Positions 8,180 through 17,933 of a DNA stretch of 64,000 nucleotides are shown in pieces (position 1 is the stretch's first letter; each line of letters begins with the position of its first letter). The notes under the pieces are model-generated. The model did not search any database and had not been told where the DNA came from. It saw nothing but the letters and a program-made list of their open reading frames with translations. The stretch covers positions 2,170,001 to 2,234,000 of the forward strand of contig CAWGOF010000003.1 of NCBI GenBank assembly GCA_963824225.1. Reading direction: 5' to 3'. The translations under genes and the position numbers were made by a program. The DNA is from CAWGOF01 sp963824225. Its GTDB lineage: Bacteria > Acidobacteriota > Polarisedimenticolia > Polarisedimenticolales > Polarisedimenticolaceae.

Positions 8180-9976
8180 ATGAAATCCCCGTTCATCCGC
8201 AACTTCAGCATCGTCGCGCACATCGATCACGGGAAAACTACGCTGTCCGACCGGCTGCTCGAGCGCACGGGCGCGATCAGCGAGCGCGAGCGCCAGGATC
8301 AGCTGCTCGACTCCATGGACCTCGAGCGCGAGCGCGGGATCACGATCAAGCAGCACACCGTGACCCTGGGCTACACCGCCCGGGACGGCCAGACCTACGT
8401 CCTGAACCTGATCGACACGCCGGGGCACGTCGATTTCTCCTACGAGGTGTCGCGCAGCCTGGCCGCGTGCGAAGGCGCGCTCCTAGTCGTCGACGCGAGC
8501 CAGGGCGTCGAGGCCCAGACGCTGGCCAACGCGTACCTGGCGGTGGACGCGGGTCTCGAGGTCATCCCGGTGATCAACAAGATCGACCTCCCGTCGGCCG
8601 ACGTGACGCGGGCCAAGGAGCAGGTCGAGAGCATCATCGGCATCGACACGGCCGCCGCGATCGCGGCGTCGGCCAAGGAGGGTGTGGGCATCGAGGAAAT
8701 CCTCGAGGCCGTGGTGCGCCTCGTTCCCGCACCGTCGGGCGAGTACGACGCGCCGCCCAAGGCCCTCGTGTTCGACTCGTGGTACGACACGTATCGTGGG
8801 GTCGTGATGCTGATCCGCGTCGTCGACGGCGTGCTGCGCCGCGGCCAGCGCATCCTGATGATGAACACCGGCGGCGTGTACCAGCTCGAGGAGCTCGGGG
8901 TGCTCTCGCCCAAGCCGACGCTGCGGCCCGAGCTCGGCGTCGGCGAGGTAGGCTACGCGATCGCGAACGTCAAGAAGATCGCCGATTGCCAGATCGGCGA
9001 CACGCTGACCGACGCCGACCGCCGCGCGACCGAGCCGCTCCCCGGGTTCCAACGGGCCAAGTCGATGGTGTTCGCCGGTCTGTACCCGACCGACGCCGAC
9101 CAGTACGAGAGCCTGCGCGACGCGATGGAGAAGCTGCGGCTGAACGACGCGTCGTTCTCGTTCGAGCCCGAGAGCTCGGGGGCGCTGGGATTCGGCTTTC
9201 GCTGCGGTTTTCTCGGCCTGCTGCACATGGAGATCGTCCAGGAGCGCCTGGAGCGCGAGTTCGACCTGGATCTGATCACGACGGCGCCCGGCGTGTCGTA
9301 CCGCGTCGTCACGACGCGCGGCGAGACGGTCGAGGTGTCGAACCCGACGCGCCTGCCGCCGCGCCAGGCGATCGAGCGCATCGAGGAGCCGGTGATCGAC
9401 GGGCTGATCCTCACGCCGCCGGACTACGTGGGCAACCTGCTGCGGCTGTGCGACGAGCGTCGCGGCGTGCAGAAAAAGATGTCGTACCTGTCGCAGTCCC
9501 GGGTGCTGCTCGAGTACCACCTGCCCCTGGCCGAGGTGGTGCTCGATTTCTACGACCGGCTGAAGTCGGTGTCGCGGGGCTACGCGTCGTTCGACTATCA
9601 CGTCGCGGGCTACGTCGAGAGCGACATGGTCAAGCTCGACCTGCTGGTCAACGGTGACCCGGTCGACGCGCTGTCCCTGATCTGCCACGCCGCCAAGGCC
9701 GAAGCGCGGGGCCGGGCGCTCGCCGCGAGGATGAAGGACCTGATCCCGCGCCAGCTGTTCGAGGTCGTGATCCAGGCTGCGGTCGGAGGCAAGATCCTGT
9801 GTCGGGAGACCGTGCGCCCGGTGGGCAAGAACGTGCTGGCCAAGTGCTACGGCGGCGACATCACGCGCAAGCGCAAGCTGCTCGAGAAACAGAAGGAAGG
9901 CAAGAAGCGCATGAAGCGGGTCGGGCGGGTCGACATCCCGCAGGACGCGTTTCTCGCGATTCTCAAGGTCGACTGA
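8180..9976 (+). CDS. lepA: Translation elongation factor 4 (GTPase LepA)
   Basis: Ribosome-associated GTPase involved in initiation and back-translocation. 598 residues with no frame break. G1 HIDHGKTTLSDRLLE, G2 region RGITIKQHTV, G3 DTPGHVDFSYEVSRSL, G4 NKIDLPSAD, then EF-G-like domains (FCGFLGLLHMEI-type motif seen as FRCGFLGLLHMEIVQERLE) and the LepA-specific C-terminal domain GDITRKRKLLEKQKEGKKR. Family and start (ATG) are secure. Monocistronic by its own promoter and the following gene's own signals. Confidence 0.97.
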   Translation: MKSPFIRNFSIVAHIDHGKTTLSDRLLERTGAISERERQDQLLDSMDLERERGITIKQHTVTLGYTARDGQTYVLNLIDTPGHVDFSYEVSRSLAACEGALLVVDASQGVEAQTLANAYLAVDAGLEVIPVINKIDLPSADVTRAKEQVESIIGIDTAAAIAASAKEGVGIEEILEAVVRLVPAPSGEYDAPPKALVFDSWYDTYRGVVMLIRVVDGVLRRGQRILMMNTGGVYQLEELGVLSPKPTLRPELGVGEVGYAIANVKKIADCQIGDTLTDADRRATEPLPGFQRAKSMVFAGLYPTDADQYESLRDAMEKLRLNDASFSFEPESSGALGFGFRCGFLGLLHMEIVQERLEREFDLDLITTAPGVSYRVVTTRGETVEVSNPTRLPPRQAIERIEEPVIDGLILTPPDYVGNLLRLCDERRGVQKKMSYLSQSRVLLEYHLPLAEVVLDFYDRLKSVSRGYASFDYHVAGYVESDMVKLDLLVNGDPVDALSLICHAAKAEARGRALAARMKDLIPRQLFEVVIQAAVGGKILCRETVRPVGKNVLAKCYGGDITRKRKLLEKQKEGKKRMKRVGRVDIPQDAFLAILKVD

Positions 9977-10032
9977 CGGCGCCCTTCACGATACTCTGGG
10001 GCCCGGATCGCCGGGCACAGGGAGGTACGATC

Positions 10033-11079
10033 GTGCGTCGAGACGCGCGTGCGTGGACCGTGTTGGTGTGCTCGAGCCTCGTCGCGCTCGCGACCGACGT
10101 CGAAGCCGCGAAGTACCGCTACGGTCGCCAGGAGGCCGCGCCGCAGGGCATCGTCGTGGTGGTCGAGGGCGGACTGTACAACCCGCGCAACACGGACGCG
10201 GTCGTGGCCACCGAGGAGAGCATCGAGGATTTCGGCGGCGGGACGAACCAGATCCGGCCGATCCTCCCGCTATGGGACGAGGACGTCGCGGGTAAGGTCG
10301 GCCTGGGCTACACGTGGGGCGGCGGTCAGCGCGTGCTCGCCAGCTACTGGGCGTTCTCGGCCGACCAGTCGGCGGTGGGAGACGGCCCGGGCGTGGGTCG
10401 GCTGCACTTCGCCGTCGGGCCTCCGATCTTCACCGGTGGCCAGTACGTGGGGGACAACGCGACCCCCGGATCGTACGCGCTCGAGACGAAGGTCGAGGCC
10501 GAGGTCGTGGACGTCGACTGGAGCCGGACCTACGCGTCGTCCGAGTCGCTGTCGCTCGGCTGGTCGCTCGGCCTGCGCTACGCGACGTACACCGAAACGA
10601 CCCAGGGGCTCTACGACGAGGCGAGCTCGCTCAGCCCGAACCTCGGGCGCGTCAGCTACGCCGCATTCAAGACGAACGAGAGCGAGGCGTTCGGCGCCCG
10701 CGTCGCCGGTCGGGGATCGTTCGGCATCGGCGCCGGTTTCTCGATCGACGGCGAGATCGGGCTGTCGCTCCTCGACAACCAGATCGACTCGCTGTCGCGC
10801 CTGGCGCCGATCGGCACGGACAACCAACCCACGACGCCGGTCGCTCGGGCCCGGGTATTCGACGACGGACGATCGGGGACGATCTTCGACGTCGAGCTGA
10901 CCCTGGCCTGGCAGACCTCGGAGGGCCACTTGCGGTTCTACGGCGGCTGGCGGCAGTCGGTGTGGGACGAGATCACACGGGACCTCGTCCGGAACTTCCC
11001 GGGTACGAGCGCCCCGCTCGAGGACCGGTCGAGCGTGACGTTCTCGGGCTACGTTTTGGGCGTGATCTTCCGCCTGTGA
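10033..11079 (+). CDS. Secreted protein, probable outer membrane beta-barrel, function unknown
   Basis: 348 residues starting at GTG with AGGGAGGT 7 nt upstream; a GATACT -10-like box lies at 9990-9995. Signal peptide MRRDARAWTVLVCSSLVALA with cleavage near VEA-AKY. The mature protein is rich in alternating hydrophobic and aromatic residues with short turns (LSLGWSLGLRYATYTE, FGIGAGFSIDGEIGLSL) and ends GYVLGVIFRL, a beta-signal-like C-terminus with hydrophobic last residues. The pattern recalls Lpg1974/MOMP-type porins (VVVVEGGLYNPRNTDAV near the N-terminus) but I cannot assign a family with certainty. No operon partner. Confidence 0.6.
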   Translation: MRRDARAWTVLVCSSLVALATDVEAAKYRYGRQEAAPQGIVVVVEGGLYNPRNTDAVVATEESIEDFGGGTNQIRPILPLWDEDVAGKVGLGYTWGGGQRVLASYWAFSADQSAVGDGPGVGRLHFAVGPPIFTGGQYVGDNATPGSYALETKVEAEVVDVDWSRTYASSESLSLGWSLGLRYATYTETTQGLYDEASSLSPNLGRVSYAAFKTNESEAFGARVAGRGSFGIGAGFSIDGEIGLSLLDNQIDSLSRLAPIGTDNQPTTPVARARVFDDGRSGTIFDVELTLAWQTSEGHLRFYGGWRQSVWDEITRDLVRNFPGTSAPLEDRSSVTFSGYVLGVIFRL

Positions 11080-11102
11080 CCCGGCGGCCTCCCGATTTCG
11101 GT

Positions 11103-11131
11103 TTGACAAAGATGGGGGGCGCGAGTATACC
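11103..11131 (+). promoter_or_regulatory. Sigma-70 consensus promoter (TTGACA-N17-TATACC)
   Basis: TTGACA at 11103-11108, a 17-nt spacer, TATACC at 11126-11131, then about 65 nt of leader with GGGGGAGG before the TTG start at 11203. It is the best housekeeping promoter in the window and suggests strong expression of the beta-helix protein. Confidence 0.7.
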
Positions 11132-11202
11132 CTCTCCGGTTTCGCTGACGAGCACGGGCAGGAAACCCCAGTAGATACAGCGGTTACGGGGGAGGATTCA
11201 AC

Positions 11203-13290
11203 TTGAGACGCTCTCTGATCCTGGCGCTCGGGGCTGCGCTGGTCCTCGCTCCAGGTGCCTTCGCCCAGGCCACCCTGTTCGTCGACGATTCGAACTGTCC
11301 GGGACCGGGGACCGGCACCACGGGCAATCCGTTTTGCCGCATCCAGACGGCCTACGGCGCCGCGGCGAGCGGTGACGAGATCCGCGTTCGTGCCGGGACG
11401 TACCTGGAATGCGTCCGCGTGGCGGATTCCGTCCCGCCGAAGAACGTGCACCTGTTCGCCGAGGCCGGACCGACCCAGACCACGATCAACGCCACCGGCC
11501 TGAACTGTCTGTCGGGCGGTGGCATCCCGACCGGCGCCGTTCGCATCGGTGGGAACGCCTCGTCGATCGAGGGGTTCCGCATCGTCGGCGGGAGCAACTC
11601 CGGGCTCGTCGCGATCGGTGAGGTCACGATCACGAACAACGTGGTCGAGAACAACTCCGCCGGCGCCGGCGGAGGGATGTACCTGTATCCCAATCCGTGC
11701 GCGTATGGCGCGTCAGACATCGTCGTCACCGGCAACACGGTGCGGAACAACGCGGCCGTGTTCCAGAACGACGGACGGCCCGGGCTCGGCGGCGGCGTCT
11801 ACGTCAACGCCGCGGCGCCCGGCGGAGGCTGCGCCGGGAGCGTCACGGTCCGACTGGAGAGCAACACGATCCTGGGGAACAACTCGGACGCCTCGGGCGG
11901 CGGTGTGTTCGCGTTCACGAATACGGCGCAGGGCCAGTCCGCCACGATCACGATCACGCAGAACACGATCGACAACAACGGCGCGGGGAGCATCGCGCAG
12001 TACTCGAACGGCGACTACGTCCTCGGCTTCGGCGGCGGCGTCTACGTGTCGACCTACGGCTACGGCGTCGAGACGATCGACGTCACCTCGAACCAGGTGC
12101 GCGGCAACTCGTCGGAGTTCGATTTCGGCGGCGGCCTGTCGGCATCGGCGCAGGCCACGATCCCGGCGAACCAGACGGTTCGCGTGCTGAACAATACCGT
12201 GACCGGGAACTCGGCGGACGTCGCTGGCGGCGGCATCGAGGCGTTCCTCTCCGTGTTCGACCTCCCGGCGACCGACACGGCGCGCGTCGTGGTCGAGGGG
12301 AACACGGTCACCGGCAACTCGGCGGAACTGGGAGGCGCGGGCATGATCGCGCGGGCGTCTTCCGCACGATCGGCGTCGGGAAACGCCGAGATCCGCGTCG
12401 AGGGAAACCGGGTCTCGGGCAACACATCGGGGTTCTTCGGCGGCGGGGTCGAGATCAACGTCGCGGCCGACTCCGATCCCGACGACGGCCTGGGGCCGAT
12501 CCTGCCGGCGTCGATGACCGTGACGCTCGAGAACAACCGGATCGACGGAAATGATGTCATCACCGACCCGAACGACGGTACCGCCGGAGGCGTCTTCGTG
12601 TTGGTGGACTCCCGGGGAGACGCGACGGCGACCGCGGACCTGCGGCTGAACACGATCTGGGACAACTCGATCGACGATCCCGCAGGGGTCGGGGGCATCC
12701 AGATCGAATCCGAGACTTCGGTCGACACCGATGCGAACGAGGGGTTTGCCGAGGTGTTGATCGACAGCTCGATCGTCGGCCAGAACGATGGGACCGCGAT
12801 CGGGGGCCCGGGACCCGGCGAGGAAGGTATCTTCGCCACCGGGCTCGGCACGTTCAACATCGACGTGAGCATCGATTACACGGACTTCTTCGGCAGTACG
12901 GGTCCGAACTTCGACACGTGGATCGTTCCCGGTGTCGGAAACCTGTTCGTCGACCCGTTGCTCTCGGCCACGACGCTCGTGCCCAGCGGCTGCTCGCCGA
13001 CGATCGACGCGGGGAACCCCGCACTCCCCTTCGACCTCGAGCCCGCACCCGACGGCGGACGCGTGAACATGGGTCACACCGGCAACACGCCCCAGGCCGC
13101 GGCGTCGCTCGCCGATCCGACCGGCGACGGCATCGTCGACGGGATCGACGTCGTGCGGCTGTCGGTGGCGTTCGGCTCGAGTACGGGTCAGCCGCGGTAC
13201 AACGCGGCGACCGACTTCGACTCTTCCGGCCAGGTCGACGGGACCGACCTGGCGGTTCTCGCCGGGGACTTCGGCGAGACATGCCCCTGA
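11203..13290 (+). CDS. Secreted right-handed beta-helix protein with C-terminal dockerin-like module
   Basis: 695 residues, TTG start with GGGGGAGG upstream. Signal peptide RRSLILALGAALVLAPG ending AFAQ. About ten parallel beta-helix turns from roughly residue 140 to 490 (ITNNVVENNSAG, VTGNTVRNNAAV, LESNTILGNNSDASGGG, VEGNTVTGNSAELGG, VEGNRVSGNTSGFFGGG), as in polysaccharide lyases and Pmp-like adhesins; no lyase catalytic set is evident. Residues about 637-695 hold two calcium loops, DPTGDGIVDGID and DFDSSGQVDGTD, spaced as in type I dockerin. The next gene encodes a cohesin-like lipoprotein, suggesting the pair may dock at the surface. Confidence 0.8.
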   Translation: MRRSLILALGAALVLAPGAFAQATLFVDDSNCPGPGTGTTGNPFCRIQTAYGAAASGDEIRVRAGTYLECVRVADSVPPKNVHLFAEAGPTQTTINATGLNCLSGGGIPTGAVRIGGNASSIEGFRIVGGSNSGLVAIGEVTITNNVVENNSAGAGGGMYLYPNPCAYGASDIVVTGNTVRNNAAVFQNDGRPGLGGGVYVNAAAPGGGCAGSVTVRLESNTILGNNSDASGGGVFAFTNTAQGQSATITITQNTIDNNGAGSIAQYSNGDYVLGFGGGVYVSTYGYGVETIDVTSNQVRGNSSEFDFGGGLSASAQATIPANQTVRVLNNTVTGNSADVAGGGIEAFLSVFDLPATDTARVVVEGNTVTGNSAELGGAGMIARASSARSASGNAEIRVEGNRVSGNTSGFFGGGVEINVAADSDPDDGLGPILPASMTVTLENNRIDGNDVITDPNDGTAGGVFVLVDSRGDATATADLRLNTIWDNSIDDPAGVGGIQIESETSVDTDANEGFAEVLIDSSIVGQNDGTAIGGPGPGEEGIFATGLGTFNIDVSIDYTDFFGSTGPNFDTWIVPGVGNLFVDPLLSATTLVPSGCSPTIDAGNPALPFDLEPAPDGGRVNMGHTGNTPQAAASLADPTGDGIVDGIDVVRLSVAFGSSTGQPRYNAATDFDSSGQVDGTDLAVLAGDFGETCP

Positions 13291-13307
13291 ACGTTGAGGA
13301 CGATGCA

Positions 13308-13907
13308 ATGAACCGCAATCTGCTCCACCGCACACCGGGCGTAGCCCTGATCGTCGCTTTCGCCGTCGCCGCGTTCGCCTGCGGGGGCGGCGGCGGGGGC
13401 GGAGGCAACCCGCCGGCGGCCCTCATCGCCTCGTTCACGCCCGGGAACGCGACCCCCGGAGCCAACACGCTGAGCATGACCGCAACGACCGCGGGTGCTG
13501 CGTTTTCGGTCCAGGTCAACGTGACCGGGATCAACGACTTCTTCGGGGCCGGGTTCCGTGTGAACTTCGACCCGGTCACGGCGTCGTTCAGCGGCTTCAG
13601 CTCGGCCGGTTCGCTCCTGGGCACCGGCGCCGGCACCACCGAGTTCCAAGCTGATCTCGTCAGCCCCGGCGAGATCGCGGTCGCGGCCACGCTGCAGGGT
13701 CAGCTCGCAGGCATCGACGTCGCGGCGACGCAACTCTTGATCACGCTGAACTTCACGGCGACGGCGGTGACGCCGGCCAACCAGCTCACGTTCGGCACGG
13801 CGGCCGAGCGTCTGGTCACGACCTGTCCGGCTCCCCCGGCAGCGTGCACCGACGTCCCCGACGCCAACCTGACCTGGTCGGGCGGAACGATGACCGCTAC
13901 ACGCTAG
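13308..13907 (+). CDS. Lipoprotein with cohesin-like domain
   Basis: 199 residues. The lipobox region VAFAVAAFACGGG gives a lipidated Cys followed by a glycine run, a common spacer after lipidation. The rest fits a cohesin-type jelly-roll: FSVQVNVTGINDFFGAGFRV, then NFDPVTASFSG and a hydrophobic strand series ending LLITLNFTATAV. Cohesins bind dockerins, and the gene directly upstream (17 nt away) ends in a dockerin-like module, so this may be its surface receptor. The domain call rests on pattern and context; the binding role is inference. Confidence 0.65.
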   Translation: MNRNLLHRTPGVALIVAFAVAAFACGGGGGGGGNPPAALIASFTPGNATPGANTLSMTATTAGAAFSVQVNVTGINDFFGAGFRVNFDPVTASFSGFSSAGSLLGTGAGTTEFQADLVSPGEIAVAATLQGQLAGIDVAATQLLITLNFTATAVTPANQLTFGTAAERLVTTCPAPPAACTDVPDANLTWSGGTMTATR

Positions 13908-13921
13908 GTCCGAGAATCCGC

Positions 13922-13927
13922 TACCCT
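13922..13927 (+). promoter_or_regulatory. -10 box (TACCCT) of a probably near-leaderless purSL transcript
   Basis: TACCCT in GCTACCCTG, the same string as before fabI, ends 9 nt before the ATG at 13937. No Shine-Dalgarno is present between box and start. Confidence 0.4.
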
Positions 13928-13936
13928 GCGGGTTCG

Positions 13937-16900
13937 ATGGTCACACGTCTCGAGATCGCGACCCGGCCCGCCCTACCCGACTCGCGCGGCTCGGCCGTCG
14001 CGCGCAAGATCCGCTCGTTCCTTGGCATCTCCGTGGGCGACGTGCGCACGTGCGACGTCTACCGGATCGACGCCGATCTCGGGCCGGAGGAAGCGCCGCG
14101 CGTCCTCGCCGAGCTCGTCGATCCGGTGCTGCAGGTCGGGGCGATCGGCCGGCTCGACCACGGGTCGTTCGACGTGCTGGTCGACGTGGGGTACAAGCCG
14201 GGGGTCACGGATCCCGTGGGCAAGAGCGCGCGCGTGGCGATCGAGGACACGCTCGGCCGGCGGCTGCCCGAGAGCGCCGCAGTCTACACGTCGCGCCTGT
14301 ATCTGCTGTTCGGGGCGTCGCGCGAGGACGGCCGGCGGATCGCGGGCGAGCTCCTCGCGAACCCGTTGATCCAGACCGCCGTGGTCAGAACACGTGACGA
14401 GTGGCGCGCCTCGGTGCCCGACCTGGCGGTGCCGCGCGTCGAATCCGCACACGCCCGCGATCGCCCTGCCGGTCGACCTGCCGGCCGCCGACGACGGCCC
14501 TCGGCGCTCTGAGCCGCGAGCGACTCCTCGCGCTGAGCGTGCGCGAGATGCGTGCGATCCGCGACCACTTCGCCGCCGCGGCGATCCACGATCCGGGCCG
14601 CGGTCGCGTGGAGCTCGACCATCGGCCGACGGACGTCGAGCTCGAGTGCCTGGCCCAGACGTGGAGCGAGCACTGCAAGCACAAGATCTTCCAGGCCACG
14701 ATCGTGCACCATGAAGCCGGGGCAGCCCCCGAGACGATCCGCTCCGCTGTTCTCGACCTACATCCGCGGCGCGACCGCAGGAGATCGACGCCGCGGTGCG
14801 CGAGCGCGAGGGACGCTCGTGGCTCGTGTCGGTGTTCCACGACAACGCCGGCGTCGTTGCGTTCGACGACGAGTCGCACCTCGTGTACAAGGTCGAGACG
14901 CACAACTCGCCCTCGGCGCTCGACCCGTACGGCGGGGCGATCACCGGGATCGTCGGCGTCAACCGCGACCCGTTCGGAACGGGGCTCGGTGCCGATCTCC
15001 TGGTCAACGTCTGGGGCTACTGCTTCGCCGATCCGGCGTGGGACGAGGAGCTGCCGCGAGGCCTGCTGCACCCGCGGCGCATGCGCGACGGCGTCCACGA
15101 GGGCGTGATCGACGGCGGGAACCAGAGCGGGATCCCGTACGGCCGCGGCTGGGAGCTGTTCGATGGCCGGTTCCTCGGGAAGCCGCTCGTGTTCTGCGGC
15201 ACGGTCGGGACGCTCCCCGTGCTCGTCGCCGGGCGTCCGGGCGAGCGCAAGCGTGCGCGACCGGGCGACCGGATCGTCATGACCGGCGGCCGCATCGGCG
15301 CCGACGGGATCCACGGCGCGACCTTCTCGTCGGCGGCGCTCGACGAGTCGGCGCCGGTGCAGGCGGTGCAGATCGGCGACCCGATCACGCAGAAGCGGAT
15401 GTTCGACTTCCTGCTCGAGGCGCGCGACCACGGGCCTCTACGCGGCGATCACCGACAACGGCGCCGGCGGTCTCTCGTCGTCGGTCGGCGAGATGGCGCG
15501 CGAGCCCGGCGGCGCGCGCGCTCGATCTCGCACGCGCCCCGCTCAAGTACCCGGGGCTCGCGCCGTGGGAGATCCTGGTCTCCGAGGCCCAGGAGCGCAT
15601 GACGCTCGCCGTCCCCCCCGAACACGTCGAGGCGTTCCTCGCACCTTGCGCGGCGCCGCGAGGTCGAGGCCACGGTGCTCGGCGAGTTCACCGACGACGG
15701 CCTGTTCCATGTGACGTACGGCGCGCGAACGGTCGGGCGCGTTGTCCATGGCGTTCCTGCACGACGGCGCGCCGCCGCTCGAGCTCGTCGCACGCTGGGC
15801 TCCGCCCGCGTTGCCCGAGCCGCCGGCCGATTCGCGAGTCCGGGACGACGAGCTCGGCGCGGCCTGCTCGCGCTTCTCGCGCCGGCTGCAACGTCTCGGC
15901 TCGACGAGACGCTGCCATCGCCGGCTACGACCACGAGGTCAAGGGCCTCACGGTGATCAAGCCGTTCGTCGGTCGGGAGCGTCGACGTTCCGGCCGAGGC
16001 GACCGTGTTCCTCGCGCGCCACGGCTCGCTGCGGGGCTTCGTTCTCGCCGAGGGCATCAACCCGTTCTTCTCGGACCTCGATCCGCACGCGATGGCCCGG
16101 TCGGTCGTCGACGAAGCGGTGCGCAAGCTCGTGGCGGCGGGCGCGCGATCCCGACCGGATCGCGCTCCTCGACAACTTCTGCTGGCCCGATCCGGTCGAG
16201 TCCGACGACAATCCCGACGGGGCGTACAAGCTCGGCCCAGCTCGTCCGCGCGTGCCGCGGACTCTACGAGGCCTGCGCGGGCGTACGGCGCGCCGCTCGT
16301 GTCGGGCAAGGACTCGATGAAGAACGACTCGACGATGGGCGGCGTCACGATCAGCGTCCCGCCGACGCTGCTCGATCTCGGCTCTGGGACAGATCGACGA
16401 CGTGCGGCGGGCCCTGACGCTCGAGCTCGAAGCCCGCGGGCGACGCTCGTGTACGTGCTGGGCGAGACGCGGGACGAGACGTGGCGGCAGCGAGTACGGA
16501 CGGTGGCTCGGCGAGCGCGACGGTCTGCGGGCCGCGCTCGGGCGAGCCGCAGCCGTACGTCGGAGGCGCCGTGCCGCGCGTCGATCCTCGGGAGACCGTG
16601 CCGCTCTACCGCGCGGTGGCCCAGGCGCAGCGCTGGGGACTCCTGCGCTCGGCCACGACGACGTCGGGTCGGTGGGCTCGCCGTCGCCTGGGCCCGGTCG
16701 GTCCTGGCGTCGGCGGTCGGGCTCGAACTCGACCTCGAGCGGGCCGAGGACCTCGCGCGTCTAGCGGGCGACGCGGCGCTGTTCTCCGAATCGAACGGCC
16801 GCCTCGTGGCCACGGTCCGGCCGAGCGACAGCGCTCGATTCGAGGACGCGTTCCACGGGCGCGCCTGCCGGCGCATCGGCACCGTCACCGCTCGGGCGCG

Positions 16901-16991
16901 GCTCGTCGTCCGACGCGGCGCGCACGTCCTCCTCGATCTCGAACGGCAGGCGTTGAACGCCGCGTTTCGCTCGGGGTTCGCCGATGCCTGA
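13937..16991 (+). CDS. purL: Phosphoribosylformylglycinamidine synthase, PurS-PurL fusion (many frameshifts)
   Basis: ATP-dependent amidation of FGAR to FGAM in purine synthesis. About 1010 residues after correction. Residues 1-165 form a PurS-like dimerisation region (SFLGISVGDVRTCDVYRI; SRLYLLFGASREDG). The PurL core follows: TWSEHCKHKIFQA, VETHNSPSALDPYGGA, GRIGADGIHGATFSS, ITDNGAGGLSSSVGEMA, YDHEVKGLTVIKPF, LVSGKDSMKNDS, and LFSESNGRLVATV. These lie in changing frames with at least ten breaks between 14.44 and 16.67 kb, most behaving like one inserted base. All catalytic blocks are conserved, so base errors are likelier than decay. The stop overlaps purQ by 8 nt. Confidence 0.85.
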
Positions 16992-17862
16992 TCAGCCGCT
17001 CGAGCGATTCCGCGCGCTCCCGGCCGACGAGCAAGCCGAGCTGCGCGAGCGCGTGCAGGTGCTCGTCATCACCGGTCTCGGGCTGAACTGCGAGGCCGAG
17101 ACCGAGGCGGCGTTCCGACTCGCGGGCGCGAGCCCGCGACGAGTTCACCTGCTCGACCTGCTCGACCGTCCGGAGACGCGGCTCGGCGAGGACCGCGATC
17201 GTCGCGCTTCATCGGTGGCTTCGCGTTCGGCGATCACCTGGGCGCGGGCGTCGGTCTTCGCCAACAAGATCCGGTTCCGGCTGTACGACCCGCTGGTCGA
17301 GTTCATCGACCGCGGAGGGCTGGCGATCGGGATCTGCAACGGGTTCCAGACGATGGTCCGCCTGGGTATGCTGCCGGGGCTCGACGGCGACTACCGCACG
17401 CCGCGAGCGACGCTCGCGCCGAACGACCGACTGGGCTACCGGGACGCGTGGGTCCGCCTGGGCTTCGACGCGGCCTCCCCGTGCGTGTGGACCCGCGGTC
17501 TGACGACGATGGAGCTGCCGTCGCGCCACGGCGAGGGCAAGTTCCTCGCCGAGAGCCCGCAGGTGCTCGAGCGGATCGAGGCCCACGGTCAGGTCGCCGC
17601 GCGATACATCGACCCCGACGGCCGGCCGACCGAGGAGTGGCCCCACAACCCGAACGGCTCGCCGCACGGCGTCGCCGGCGTCTGCGATCCGTCGGGGCGC
17701 CTGTTCGGCTTGATGCCACATCCCGACGCCTATCTCTATGGTTTCCACCATCCCAATTGGATAGCCCTGGCCCGCGCGGGGAAGCTGCCGGCCGACGGGG
17801 AAGGGCTGGCCATCTTCCGCAACGGTGTGGATGCGGCCGCCATATCCGTGGCTTTCGGCTGA
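16984..17862 (+). CDS. purQ: Phosphoribosylformylglycinamidine synthase, glutamine amidotransferase subunit
   Basis: Supplies ammonia from glutamine to PurL. 292 residues, the long form equal to the C-terminal domain of large PurL. Class I amidotransferase nucleophile C118 in GICNGFQTM, and the region LMPHPDAYLYGFHHPNW near the C-terminus with the catalytic His. Between residues 61 and 88 the frame is wrong: the expected IGGFAFGDHLGAG is readable one frame over (about 17210-17250), so two compensating frame changes replace roughly 25 residues with nonsense while keeping the gene open. The ATG lies inside the purL stop region (8-nt overlap). Confidence 0.88.
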   Translation: MPDQPLERFRALPADEQAELRERVQVLVITGLGLNCEAETEAAFRLAGASPRRVHLLDLLDRPETRLGEDRDRRASSVASRSAITWARASVFANKIRFRLYDPLVEFIDRGGLAIGICNGFQTMVRLGMLPGLDGDYRTPRATLAPNDRLGYRDAWVRLGFDAASPCVWTRGLTTMELPSRHGEGKFLAESPQVLERIEAHGQVAARYIDPDGRPTEEWPHNPNGSPHGVAGVCDPSGRLFGLMPHPDAYLYGFHHPNWIALARAGKLPADGEGLAIFRNGVDAAAISVAFG

Positions 17863-17933
17863 CCGCTCGCGCGCCACCCGTCGTTTCATTCGATCGCTCG
17901 CGCTGGCAACTCGTTTGCTGGTCCCTAGGCGGT

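Noticed and set aside
13381..13410. Phase-variable G/C repeat in the cohesin-like lipoprotein
   Set aside because: The tract is interrupted (GGN codons), encoding the common glycine spacer after a lipidated Cys.
14394..17200. Programmed frameshifting in purSL
   Set aside because: Too many sites with no slippery heptamer or structure, and other genes in other patches show the same one-base pattern.
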